A stretch of 64,000 nt of DNA, taken from Phycisphaerales bacterium. Its GTDB lineage: Bacteria > Planctomycetota > UBA1135 > UBA2386. Positions within the stretch are counted from its first letter, which is position 1. Every line of letters starts with the position of its first letter. A model generated the notes under the pieces. The model saw nothing but the letters and a program-made list of their open reading frames with translations. It was not told the origin of the DNA and did not search any database. A program made the translations under genes and the position numbers. The stretch lies in contig JADCJE010000093.1 of NCBI GenBank assembly GCA_020247305.1, forward strand, positions 32,168-96,167. The letters run 5' to 3'. Positions 20,797 to 29,681 of this stretch are shown here, piece by piece.

Positions 20797-22401
20797 CTAC
20801 GGCACCGTGACCCGCACCGCGTCGCTCGCGGCGAGGCCGCCGGGCGCGGAGGCGTCGAGGAAGCCCGCCTGGAACCAGACCTGCGCGCCGACGGGCAGCG
20901 AGGCCAGCCAGTTGCAGCCGTAGACGATCTCCTGGCCGACGCCGATCAGCGTGGCCGACACGTCGGGCGAGGGCACGAGCGTCGCGCCGAAGATCGGCAC
21001 GTTGAGGGTCGACGCGCCGATCACGAGCACGCCCAGCGCGCCCGGCGCGAAGTTGCGCACAGTCGCCTGCAGCGGCTGCGCGAGGTTGATCGTGCCCGAG
21101 CCGGTGATCGTCGGCATGCCGAGCGCGCCGCCGACGCCGCCGTTCAGGTCGCACCACGCCGGCGCGCGCGTGGCCCAGAACTGGCTCACCGTCGCGGCGG
21201 TGTTGTTGAGCGACTGCACGTTGTCGGCCGTGGCCGTGCCCATCGTGTAGCCGAGGTAGGTGACGTTGGGGCTCGACCAGCGGTTGGACCGCGCTCCAGG
21301 CGCATACGCCATGATCGTGCGGTAGGCGTTGTCCGGCGTGCGATAGCCGTAGCTGTACGGGTACAGCGCGGCGCCGGCGTTGGCGATGTCGTGGTGGCAT
21401 GCCATGTTGTGGCCGCATTCGTGCGCGAAGGTGCGGTTGGGGATGCACGTGCGCACCGTGACGCCGAACGAGAACCCGGAGAACCAAGTCCCCAGGGCCG
21501 TCATCAGGTAGGCGACGCCGCAGTACTGCGGCGTCGCCGGGTTGGTGATCAGGTGCATCAGATCGCCGCCGTACGTGTCGCGCGTCGTGAACACCTCGTC
21601 CATGAAGCCGTCGTTGGCCGCGGCGAAACGGCTCAGGTCGGCGGTGCTGCCGAGCTCGGCGTAGTTGGTCTCGGCCATGTGCACGAGCCGCATCTCCATC
21701 GCGACGCCGGAGTCGCGGTTGGCGAGGTTGCTTTGCTGCACCGCGCCGACGATCGCCGCCTCCATCGCCGCCGTGCCGCCGGCGTTTTGCCGCGCGAGCA
21801 GCGTGTAGAAGACGACCACGTCGACGATCGGCACGCTGCAGTCGGAGTTCGTGCCGACGTCCTCGCCGGGCACGGGCGCTGCCGCGACGGCGTGCGTGTG
21901 GTCGGTGCCGCAGCCCATGTGCGGCGGCAGCAGCGACGGGTCGATGCGCTGCAGAACGTGCACATCGCCGACACCGGTCGGCGCGACGACCCACGACAGC
22001 GCGTCGATGTCGATCTGGCCCCACGTCGTGCCGTCGGCGGCGACGGCGAGCTGCACCGTCGAGGTGCGGCCGGGGACATGGCCGACGAACGTGCGGTGGC
22101 CGAGGACCCAGTCCTGGCTGGTGACCTCGAACGTCGCCTGCGCGCCGAACAGGTCGAGCGCGAACGTCGCGAGCGGCTGCTGCACGCGGGCCGGGATCGC
22201 GGCGAGCGCGGCGGCGTCGAGCCGCACGAACGTCGACTGCGCGACCATCGGACTCCGGGCCCGTTCGGCGGCGTCCCACTGCACGGACGCAGCCGGCGGG
22301 TTGGCGACCGGCGTCCACAGCGGCGCCGGCGCCTGGGCGAGGACTCCGACGGCGGGCAGGACGGCGGCCAGCAGGCCGCCAACGGCAGTTCGTGCGTTCA
22401 T
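20797..22401 (-). CDS. Secreted metzincin-type (M12B/reprolysin-like) metallopeptidase with a C-terminal accessory domain
   Basis: Signal peptide; FAHECGHNMACHHD zinc motif; downstream YRTIMAYAPG Met-turn. Confidence 0.85.
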   Translation of the reverse strand: MNARTAVGGLLAAVLPAVGVLAQAPAPLWTPVANPPAASVQWDAAERARSPMVAQSTFVRLDAAALAAIPARVQQPLATFALDLFGAQATFEVTSQDWVLGHRTFVGHVPGRTSTVQLAVAADGTTWGQIDIDALSWVVAPTGVGDVHVLQRIDPSLLPPHMGCGTDHTHAVAAAPVPGEDVGTNSDCSVPIVDVVVFYTLLARQNAGGTAAMEAAIVGAVQQSNLANRDSGVAMEMRLVHMAETNYAELGSTADLSRFAAANDGFMDEVFTTRDTYGGDLMHLITNPATPQYCGVAYLMTALGTWFSGFSFGVTVRTCIPNRTFAHECGHNMACHHDIANAGAALYPYSYGYRTPDNAYRTIMAYAPGARSNRWSSPNVTYLGYTMGTATADNVQSLNNTAATVSQFWATRAPAWCDLNGGVGGALGMPTITGSGTINLAQPLQATVRNFAPGALGVLVIGASTLNVPIFGATLVPSPDVSATLIGVGQEIVYGCNWLASLPVGAQVWFQAGFLDASAPGGLAASDAVRVTVP

Positions 22402-22508
22402 CGTGTGGCGCGTGATGGACGACGTTGGCGCCGATGTCCGGTGCGGTCAACCGCCCCCTGCAGGGAAGCGGCGGCGTTGGCGCCCGGGAGCAGCCTGCGC
22501 GCCGGGCC

Positions 22509-23863
22509 TCAGCGGCCGACCAGCGGCCCGACCACCTCGGCCACCGCCGTCGTCATCAGTCCGTAGCCGGCGTCGTTGCAGTGCCCGTCCGGCGCGCGCA
22601 AGGCGTCGTGTGGCGTGGCGCCGCGCAGCTGCTCGAAGCGCTCGCTCATCCGCACGAACGGCACGTCCAGGTCGCGCGCGACGGCGAGGGCGCGGTCGGG
22701 CAGTTCGGGAACGTCCTCCGACATGGCGCGCAACTGGCCGATCACCCGCGCGCTGTCGTTGTCGATCGCGCAGCAGTCGTAGATCGCGCGCAGCGCCCCC
22801 GGGGACGTCCTGCTTGCCGACGAAGAGGATCTCGTAGCGAATGAACCAGGCCCACGGATCGAAGCGGAGCGCGATCGAACGGTCGATCGCCGGCAGCGCG
22901 GCGTCGTGGTCGCCGAGCTGGAAGCGCGCGATGGCGAGCAGGCGCCAAGCCCACGCATCGGCGGGAAACCGCTCGAGAAAGGCCGTCGTGTGGCCGACGT
23001 TGGCGCGCCAGGATCCAAAGTCGTCCTGCGCCCAGGCGAGCGCGATGCCCGTGCGGTGGCTGCGCTTCTCCTGCCACGCGGCCTGCAGCCACTCCATCTC
23101 GCGGCGTCCTTCGCCCGCCAGCCGGCGAGCTTCTCTTCGTGCAGCTCGGGGCTCCACGGCCAGTCGCTCGGTTCGTTGGCGTACGGGTCGGGCGTCGCGG
23201 GCACGGCGCGCGGCGCCCAGGCTGCCGGATCGCGCGGCGGCGGGGCGGCGACGCCGTCGCCGCGGAGGTTGCCGATCGCCCGCGCCAGCAGCCGCGGCAG
23301 GCGCCAGCGGAAGCGGTAGTTCGAGTGGTCGACGTCCGGCTCGCCGACGAACTCGTCCGGGCGCGACCAGTAGTCGTTCTGGCCGACGAGCACGCAGAGC
23401 CACTTGGGACGGAAGTCGGCGAGCTGTGCGGGCAGCCGTTCGAGCACGTCGCGCGAGTTCTGGCCGGACTGGCCGCCGTTGACGACGCTGACGCCGACGT
23501 GGCCAGCCGCATGCAGTTTCCGGTGGAGCCGGGCCGGATACGAGCCGGTGAGCGGATCGGCGCTGCCCATGCCCTGGGTCCACGAGTCGCCGACGCAGAG
23601 CACGACGTTGCCGGTGGCTGCGGGCACGGGGCGACGCTGGCGGCTCCAAAGCACGAATGAACCTGCCTGCAGGACGAGTTCCACCAGCGCCAACGCGAAC
23701 AAGACGGCGCAGATGGGCAGCAGCCAACGCCGCCGTCGTGGATCGGTCTTCGTGGGCTCTCCGGGCGCCCGGACGACCGGATTCTCGTTGCCGGTCCGAG
23801 GCTTTACCGGGCGGGAGACGAAGGCCACGCCAACGCCATTGTCGGAACCTCGTCGCCTCCGCA
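22509..23863 (-). pseudogene. SGNH/GDSL hydrolase with N-terminal TM, reading frame interrupted by two compensating frameshifts (or assembly errors)
   Basis: VVLCVGDSWTQGMG (block I), LVGQNDYWS (block III) and PDGHCNDAGYGLM (block V) lie in one frame; the middle (REMEWLQAAWQEKRSHRTGIALAWAQDDFGSW...IRYEILFVGKQDVPG) lies in another. Start approximate. Confidence 0.7.
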
Positions 23864-23874
23864 TCATCGGCCGC

Positions 23875-25071
23875 TTGTCACCCACCGCGACCATCCTGCA
23901 GCAGCTCGCATCGGCCTGCGCCGACGACACGTTCGTCCGCCTGACCCTGTCCTCGCCTCGTGACGCCGACGCCGACGTGCAGCGCATCGTCGCACGCCTC
24001 GTCGAGATCCAGGGCGCTCGCTGCCTGTCGTTCACGCTGCGCGAACCCAAGCGCGACACGACGCACAACGTCTCCCTCGCCGACGCGCCGGCGTTCGTCG
24101 AGCGGCAGCTGCGAAGCTTCCGCGCGGCGATGCTGGCGACGACTGCGGCGGACTGGCAACTGCAGCTCGGCGACGGCGACGGCGCAGGCAAGCTGATCCG
24201 GCACAAGCCGAGCCACAAGGCCAAGCCGGCGCGCGCGCACGACGAGAGCAAGAAGACCTTTCTCGGCGCGGACGCGACGCCGTGGCTGCAGGCGCTCGAT
24301 CTCGTCGACCAGCAGGGCCGCACCAAGCCGAAGCTCGCCGACAAGAAGACGCAGATCGACCGCTTCGTCGAGATCCTCGCGCACCTCGCGCAGGACTGCG
24401 GCTGGCAGCCCGGCGCGGACCAGCCGACGCTGCGCCTCGTCGACGTCGGCTGCGGCAAGGGCCATCTGACGTTCGCGGCGTGGCACCTCGTCGCCAACGT
24501 GCTGCGCCGGCCGGTCGACGCGCTCGGCGTCGAGGTGCGGCACGAGCTCGTCGAACAGGCCAACGCCCGCGCTGCCGCCGTCGGCGCGCAGGGGCTGCGC
24601 TTCGTCGCCGGCGACATCGGCACGGTGCCGCTGCCGGACGTCGACGCGCTCGTCGCGCTGCACGCGTGCAACACCGCGACCGACATCGCGATCCGCCGCG
24701 GCGTCGCGGCGCGCGCGCGCCTGATCGTCGTGGCGCCGTGCTGCCATCAGGAAGTACGCCCGCAGCTCGGCTCGCCTGCGCCGCTCGGCCCCGTGCTGCG
24801 CCACGGCTTCATGGCCGAACGCATGGCCGAGTGGGCGACCGACGGCCTGCGCGCGCTCGCGCTCGAATGGGCCGGCTACCGCACCAAGGTGATCGAGTTC
24901 GTCAGCAGCGAGCACACCGGCAAGAACGTGATGATCGCCGGCGTCCGCGACGACGCGCCGCGGACCGACGCGCAGCGGGCCGAGGCGCGCGCGCGGTACG
25001 ACGCGTTCAAGGCGTTCTTCGGCATCGGCGCGCAGTCGCTCGATCCGCTGTTCGCCGACGCGACGCGCTGA
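23875..25071 (+). CDS. SAM-dependent methyltransferase
   Basis: RLVDVGCGKGHLTFAAWHL; ALHACNTATDIAIRRG; VVAPCCHQE; TTG start assumed. Confidence 0.8.
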   Translation: MSPTATILQQLASACADDTFVRLTLSSPRDADADVQRIVARLVEIQGARCLSFTLREPKRDTTHNVSLADAPAFVERQLRSFRAAMLATTAADWQLQLGDGDGAGKLIRHKPSHKAKPARAHDESKKTFLGADATPWLQALDLVDQQGRTKPKLADKKTQIDRFVEILAHLAQDCGWQPGADQPTLRLVDVGCGKGHLTFAAWHLVANVLRRPVDALGVEVRHELVEQANARAAAVGAQGLRFVAGDIGTVPLPDVDALVALHACNTATDIAIRRGVAARARLIVVAPCCHQEVRPQLGSPAPLGPVLRHGFMAERMAEWATDGLRALALEWAGYRTKVIEFVSSEHTGKNVMIAGVRDDAPRTDAQRAEARARYDAFKAFFGIGAQSLDPLFADATR

Positions 25072-25135
25072 GCGCCGCGCCGTCGCATTCTCGTCGCCGA
25101 AGTGTCGCGCGCAGCCCGCGCGCTAGCGTGCGTCG

Positions 25136-26746
25136 ATGCGCTGCTCGTCGTTGCGTCGCGTCGTCCCGTTGCTCGTCGCCGCCCCCCTCGCCGCGCAGCA
25201 GCAGCCCGCCGACGCGCAGGCCGCGGAGATGAACGGCTACCTCGGCGTGCCGCAGGAGAAGGTCGCGCTCGACTTCGGCGGCGGCTTCGCGATGCACGTC
25301 GCCGCGTGGCCGCTGCTCGCGCAGTGGCCGGGCGAGCGCTTCCAGACCGGCCTGTTCGGCACGTGGATGTTCGCGCACCTCGGCGCCGACAAGCCCGCGG
25401 CGAAGAGCTACTCCGACATCGAAGGCGGGCTCGGCTGGTGGCGCGACACGCGCTTTGCCACGCCGACGCCGAAGTTCATCATGGGCGGCGTCGCCCTGGA
25501 GTTCTGCCAGTGGGCCAACGGTCCGGGTGCGGGCAAGGGCCGCGACTGGCAGAAGCCGCAGGGCAAGTACGGCGTCGCCCAGCTGAGCCCGTGGGTGCTG
25601 TGGCCGCCGGACGGCCTCAACCTCGCGCAGGGCACCAACGGCGAGTGGTTCGGCTACGGCTACCTGCCGCTGCCGCTCGCCGAGAAGAAGGCGAAGACCG
25701 CCGGCGTCGACGTGCCGACCGGCGACCAGTGCTGGACGCTGTTCCTCGACGCCGCGAACTTCAAAGGCCCGGTCGCGTTCTTCCTGCCGTTCTTCTTCAC
25801 CGAGGCGACGACGGCGAAGCCCGAGTTCGGCGGCCTGTTCCTCGACAGCCGGCCGGCCGATCCCAACCGCGCGCTGCAGATGGAGACGCAGTACGTGCCG
25901 GCGTTCGTCGCGGCCAGTGACGACGGCCGGCTGCACGCGCGCACCGCGCCGACGCGCTTCCCGATCGACGCGCAGGGCCGTTCGCCGCTCGTGCACGCGA
26001 TCCGCTCGTTCCGCGAGGACGCGCTGTGGAACGACGTCGCCGCGTGGTTCGGCGGCGGCAAGCCCGTGGACGGCCGCATCGACCCTGCGCGCAGCGTCGT
26101 GCACCCGCTGACCGGCAAGGGCTGGTCGACGTGGCGCATCCACACGCCGGGCACGCCAAAGGACGAGCGCACGGCGATCGACTGGAACGCGTTCGCCAAG
26201 CCCGAGGTGGTCGACGGCCACACGTTCTGCTGGACGTGGGACGCCAGCGTACGCCGCGGCGAGGATGGGCTCGCGACGCTGCCCGAGCACTTCATCGCGG
26301 TCGCGCGCGACGGCAAGAAGCCGGTGTGGCGCGCAGCCGGCGCGGACGACGCCCTGCCGCCTGCCCTGCGCGACGTCGCGTTCGTGCCGCCGCAGAAGCA
26401 GCAGCCCGAGCCGTACGTGACGCCGACCGACGGCGCATGGGCGAGCCCGGGGCCGAAGGCCGGGCCATTCCCCGCGGAACTCGGCGACGGCAGCGTGGTG
26501 ACGTACAGCTGGTACCGCTTCTGCGACCAGCCGGCGCTGCAGCACGCCGACCTGACGGTCGCGGAACGCGAGCGCATGCAGCAGCGCGTCGAGCTGCTGC
26601 ACCGGGAATGGCCGAAGGACCGCCAGTACCTGCCGCCGCCGGCCTCCGGCAAGCTCGCGGCGCTGGATGCGGCCGTGCTGGTGACGCCGCCCAAGGGACT
26701 GGAGATCGGCTACGTGCCGATCGTCACACGGCAGGCGGCGAAGTAG
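25136..26746 (+). CDS. Secreted protein of unknown function
   Basis: N-terminal signal-like MRCSSLRRVVPLLVAAPLAAQQ; 536 aa, aromatic-rich, consistent codon structure. Confidence 0.6.
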   Translation: MRCSSLRRVVPLLVAAPLAAQQQPADAQAAEMNGYLGVPQEKVALDFGGGFAMHVAAWPLLAQWPGERFQTGLFGTWMFAHLGADKPAAKSYSDIEGGLGWWRDTRFATPTPKFIMGGVALEFCQWANGPGAGKGRDWQKPQGKYGVAQLSPWVLWPPDGLNLAQGTNGEWFGYGYLPLPLAEKKAKTAGVDVPTGDQCWTLFLDAANFKGPVAFFLPFFFTEATTAKPEFGGLFLDSRPADPNRALQMETQYVPAFVAASDDGRLHARTAPTRFPIDAQGRSPLVHAIRSFREDALWNDVAAWFGGGKPVDGRIDPARSVVHPLTGKGWSTWRIHTPGTPKDERTAIDWNAFAKPEVVDGHTFCWTWDASVRRGEDGLATLPEHFIAVARDGKKPVWRAAGADDALPPALRDVAFVPPQKQQPEPYVTPTDGAWASPGPKAGPFPAELGDGSVVTYSWYRFCDQPALQHADLTVAERERMQQRVELLHREWPKDRQYLPPPASGKLAALDAAVLVTPPKGLEIGYVPIVTRQAAK

Positions 26747-26895
26747 GGCGGCTGCGCCGACGCCGACACTGCTGCTGCTGCGCGCGGAACCATCGCGTCT
26801 CCTCTCCGGCACGCCGTCGCATCGAACCGCTCGCGCCGGCTTGCTCCGTCGCGCCATGGCACGAGCACCCAAGGGCGCGCGCCCCGGATGCCGCA

Positions 26896-27243
26896 TCAAC
26901 GGCCGTAGAGTCGGGCCCGCTCCTTGTTCGCCTGCCGCTGCAGCGCCCCGCACACCAGCTCACACAGCTTCGCCAGCGTCGGGTCGGCGATCTGCACCGT
27001 CACCTCCCGCCCCTCCCGCATCCGCGCCACGCAACCGGCCCGTTCCAGCTCGGTCACCTGACGCGACAGGTTGGACTGCTGCAGACCGGTCGCCTCGGCC
27101 AGTTCGCTCATGCCGAGGGCGCCGCCCATCAGCGCATTCAGCACCCGCAGGCGGCTCGGCACCGCCAGGGCGCGGAACCGCTCGGCGACCAGCTCCAGCT
27201 GGGCTTCGGACAAGGGCGTGTGCGGCGAGATTCTCGGGGCCAT
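26896..27243 (-). CDS. ArsR-family (BigR/SqrR-like by context) transcriptional regulator
   Basis: ERFRALAVPSRLRVLNALMGGALGMSELAEATGLQQSNLSRQVTELERAGCVARMREGREVTVQI; winged HTH, divergent from the sulfur cassette. Confidence 0.85.
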   Translation of the reverse strand: MAPRISPHTPLSEAQLELVAERFRALAVPSRLRVLNALMGGALGMSELAEATGLQQSNLSRQVTELERAGCVARMREGREVTVQIADPTLAKLCELVCGALQRQANKERARLYGR

Positions 27244-27252
27244 GCCTTGTTT

Positions 27253-27272
27253 GTATGATCCGTTGCTCATAC
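27253..27272. promoter_or_regulatory. Candidate operator GTATGA-N8-TCATAC between the ArsR-type gene and the MBL-rhodanese gene
   Basis: Perfect 6-bp inverted repeat in the divergent intergenic region; locally AT-rich. Confidence 0.6.
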
Positions 27273-27321
27273 TTTCAAGCGCGGAGGACAAACCTCCGAT
27301 CGAACACGCCAGGAGACCCTC

Positions 27322-28734
27322 ATGAGCCAGACTGCCGTCGCAAACACCCACCGGGCCACCCTCGGCTCCCTGACCGTCCTGCCGCTGCTGCACCCGCAGG
27401 GGTGCCGGGGCTACCTGGTCGCCGACCCCGCAAGCAGGCAGGCGCTGGCGATCGACATCCATCTCGACCTCGTCGAAGACGCCGCCGCGGCCGTGCAGCA
27501 GAACGGCTGGAAGCTCCCGTACGTCGTCGACACGCACACGCATGCGGACCACCCGTCGGGATCCGCCGCCCTCGCCGCGCGCATGAGCAGCACCCGCATC
27601 GCGCACCAGAAGGCCAACCACCGCGGCGTCAGCCGACACCCGGCCGACGGCGACGTGCTCCACCTCGGCGACCAGGTGGTCACCGTGCGCCACGCGCCCG
27701 GCCACACTCCAGACCATCTGGTGCTGCTGATCGACGGGGCCGTGTTTGCCGGCGACACGCTGCTGATCGGCGGCATGGCGCGCACCGACTTCCTCGGCGG
27801 CGATGCCGGCCAGCTGTTCGATTCGCTGCAGCGCGTGCTCGGCAGCTTGCCGGACACGACCGTGCTCTACCCGGGCCACGACTACCAAGGCCGCGTGCGC
27901 TCGACCCTCGGCCAGGAGCGCCAGCAGAATCCCTGGCTGCTGCTCGGCGACCGCGCGACCTTCGTCCGGCAACTGCGCGCCAACCCGCCGCCGCGGCCGG
28001 CCAACATGGATGACCTGCTGCGGCTCAACCGCGAAGGCCAGGACATCCCCAATTCCATCTCGGCCGCCGAAGCGATGCGCCTCGTCGCCGCCGGTGGCCA
28101 GGGCAGCGTGATCGACGTGCGGACCGGCGCTGAGTTCGACGGGGAACACATCGCCGGCTCGCGCCTGCTGCCGCTGGACCAGCTGGCCCAGTCGGCCGAT
28201 CAGGTGCGCGCCACGCCGGCGCCGCGCCTGCTGCTGTGCCGCACCGGGAGCCGCGCCACCATGGCGCGCGACACCCTGCAACGTCTGCACATCGGCGGGT
28301 TGACCGTCATCGAAGGCGGCATCGAGGCCTACAAGGCCGCTGGCGGCCAGGTCGAACGCGGCCAGGGCGTGATCTCGCTGGAGCGCCAGGTCCGCATCGC
28401 CGCCGGCCTGATCGTGTTGGCCGGCGTCCTGCTGGCCAACGTCGTGCATCCGGGCTTCGTCTGGCTGTCCGGCTTCGTCGGCGCGGGGCTGGTCTTCGCC
28501 GGCATCACCGATTGGTGCGGCATGGGCCTCTTGATCGCGCGCGCCCCGTGGAACCGCCGCAGCAACCGCGCCAGCAGCGGCATCGCGTCCGCCTGCGCGG
28601 CCTCGGCGCCCTCGGCGTGCGCCGCGTCGGCCCCGGCCCCTGCCGCCTGCGCCGCCAGCGGCTGCGCGGCACCGGTCCCGACCACCGACGCCGCGCCGGC
28701 CTGCGCGCTGCCCAAGCGTCCGCAGTCGAGCTGA
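27322..28734 (+). CDS. MBL-fold persulfide-dioxygenase-like hydrolase fused to rhodanese, a YgaP-like two-TM region and a Cys/Ala-rich tail
   Basis: DTHTHADHPSGS, RHAPGHTPDHLVLL, AGDTLLIGG; rhodanese active site LLCRTGSRA; GLIVLAGVLLANVVHPGFVWLSGFVGAGLVFAGITDWCGMGLLIARAPWN. Confidence 0.88.
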   Translation: MSQTAVANTHRATLGSLTVLPLLHPQGCRGYLVADPASRQALAIDIHLDLVEDAAAAVQQNGWKLPYVVDTHTHADHPSGSAALAARMSSTRIAHQKANHRGVSRHPADGDVLHLGDQVVTVRHAPGHTPDHLVLLIDGAVFAGDTLLIGGMARTDFLGGDAGQLFDSLQRVLGSLPDTTVLYPGHDYQGRVRSTLGQERQQNPWLLLGDRATFVRQLRANPPPRPANMDDLLRLNREGQDIPNSISAAEAMRLVAAGGQGSVIDVRTGAEFDGEHIAGSRLLPLDQLAQSADQVRATPAPRLLLCRTGSRATMARDTLQRLHIGGLTVIEGGIEAYKAAGGQVERGQGVISLERQVRIAAGLIVLAGVLLANVVHPGFVWLSGFVGAGLVFAGITDWCGMGLLIARAPWNRRSNRASSGIASACAASAPSACAASAPAPAACAASGCAAPVPTTDAAPACALPKRPQSS

Positions 28735-28743
28735 GGCGCCGCC

Positions 28744-29502
28744 ATGCCGCCGCTCGCCCTGGTCGGCGCCCTCGCCATCGGCCTGAGTCTCGGGCTGCTC
28801 GGCTCCGGCGGTTCCATCCTCACCGTGCCGGTGCTGGTGTATCTGGTGGGGCAGGACGAAAAGCTGGCCATCGCCGGCAGCCTGGGCATCGTGGGCGCCA
28901 TCAGCCTGCTCGGCGCGATCCCCTGCGTGCGACGCGGCGAGATTTCGTGGCCGAGCCTGCTGTTCTTCGGCCTGCCCGGCATCGCCGGCACCTGGGCCGG
29001 CGCATTCCTCGCACGCTACGTCAGCGGCAGCGTCCAGCTGCTGTTGTTCGCCGGTGTGATGCTGGCGGCTGCCGTCCTGATGCTGCGACCCGCCGGCCCG
29101 GCGCCGGCCACGCCCAAGGCGCGTCGACCCGCCGCCATCGTGCTGGACGGGCTGCTGGTGGGGATCCTCACCGGACTTGTCGGGGTCGGCGGCGGCTTCC
29201 TGATCGTGCCCGCCCTGGTCCTGCTCGGAGGCCTGCCGATGCGGCTGGCGATCGGCACCAGCCTGCTGCTGATTGCCCTGAAATCCACGGCGGGCTTCCT
29301 GCAGTACCTGCAGCAGCTGCACGCCCAGGGCAGGGATCTGGATTGGCAGGTGTTGGGCGTGTTCGTCGCGATCGGCGCTCTGGGGTCGTGGCTGGGCCGA
29401 CGGCTCGGCAACCGCATGCCGCAGGCCATGCTGCGCCGGGTCTTTGGTTGGATGCTCGTGGTCGTGGCGGCGTTCATCCTGTGGCGCAACCTCGTCGGGT
29501 GA
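28744..29502 (+). CDS. TauE/SafE-family sulfite/sulfur exporter-like permease
   Basis: Two repeats: GLSLGLLGSGGSILTVPVLVYLVG and GILTGLVGVGGGFLIVPALVLLGGLPMRLAIGTSL. Confidence 0.88.
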   Translation: MPPLALVGALAIGLSLGLLGSGGSILTVPVLVYLVGQDEKLAIAGSLGIVGAISLLGAIPCVRRGEISWPSLLFFGLPGIAGTWAGAFLARYVSGSVQLLLFAGVMLAAAVLMLRPAGPAPATPKARRPAAIVLDGLLVGILTGLVGVGGGFLIVPALVLLGGLPMRLAIGTSLLLIALKSTAGFLQYLQQLHAQGRDLDWQVLGVFVAIGALGSWLGRRLGNRMPQAMLRRVFGWMLVVVAAFILWRNLVG

Positions 29503-29681
29503 CCGACTCGTCGTGCCGGTGACGGCTGCCCGACGCGGCCGGGCGTGGGGAGATGCACTGCGATGCACCAGCAGCGACGGTCCGACCCGGGCACATGGGT
29601 GACAGCCTTGCCCGGTTCGGATCCGCAGTTTGCCCCGCGCGGGTCGCGGGCGCGCGACAGCGTTCGGCGCAGCCGTTCCCG

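Noticed and set aside
22790-23115. Programmed ribosomal frameshift in the SGNH hydrolase gene
   Set aside because: Two opposite shifts would be required with no recognisable slippery heptamer at the first; indel or assembly error is simpler.
29540-29570. GATGCAC-TGC-GATGCAC direct repeat after the TauE gene
   Set aside because: Only 7 bp and two copies; likely chance.
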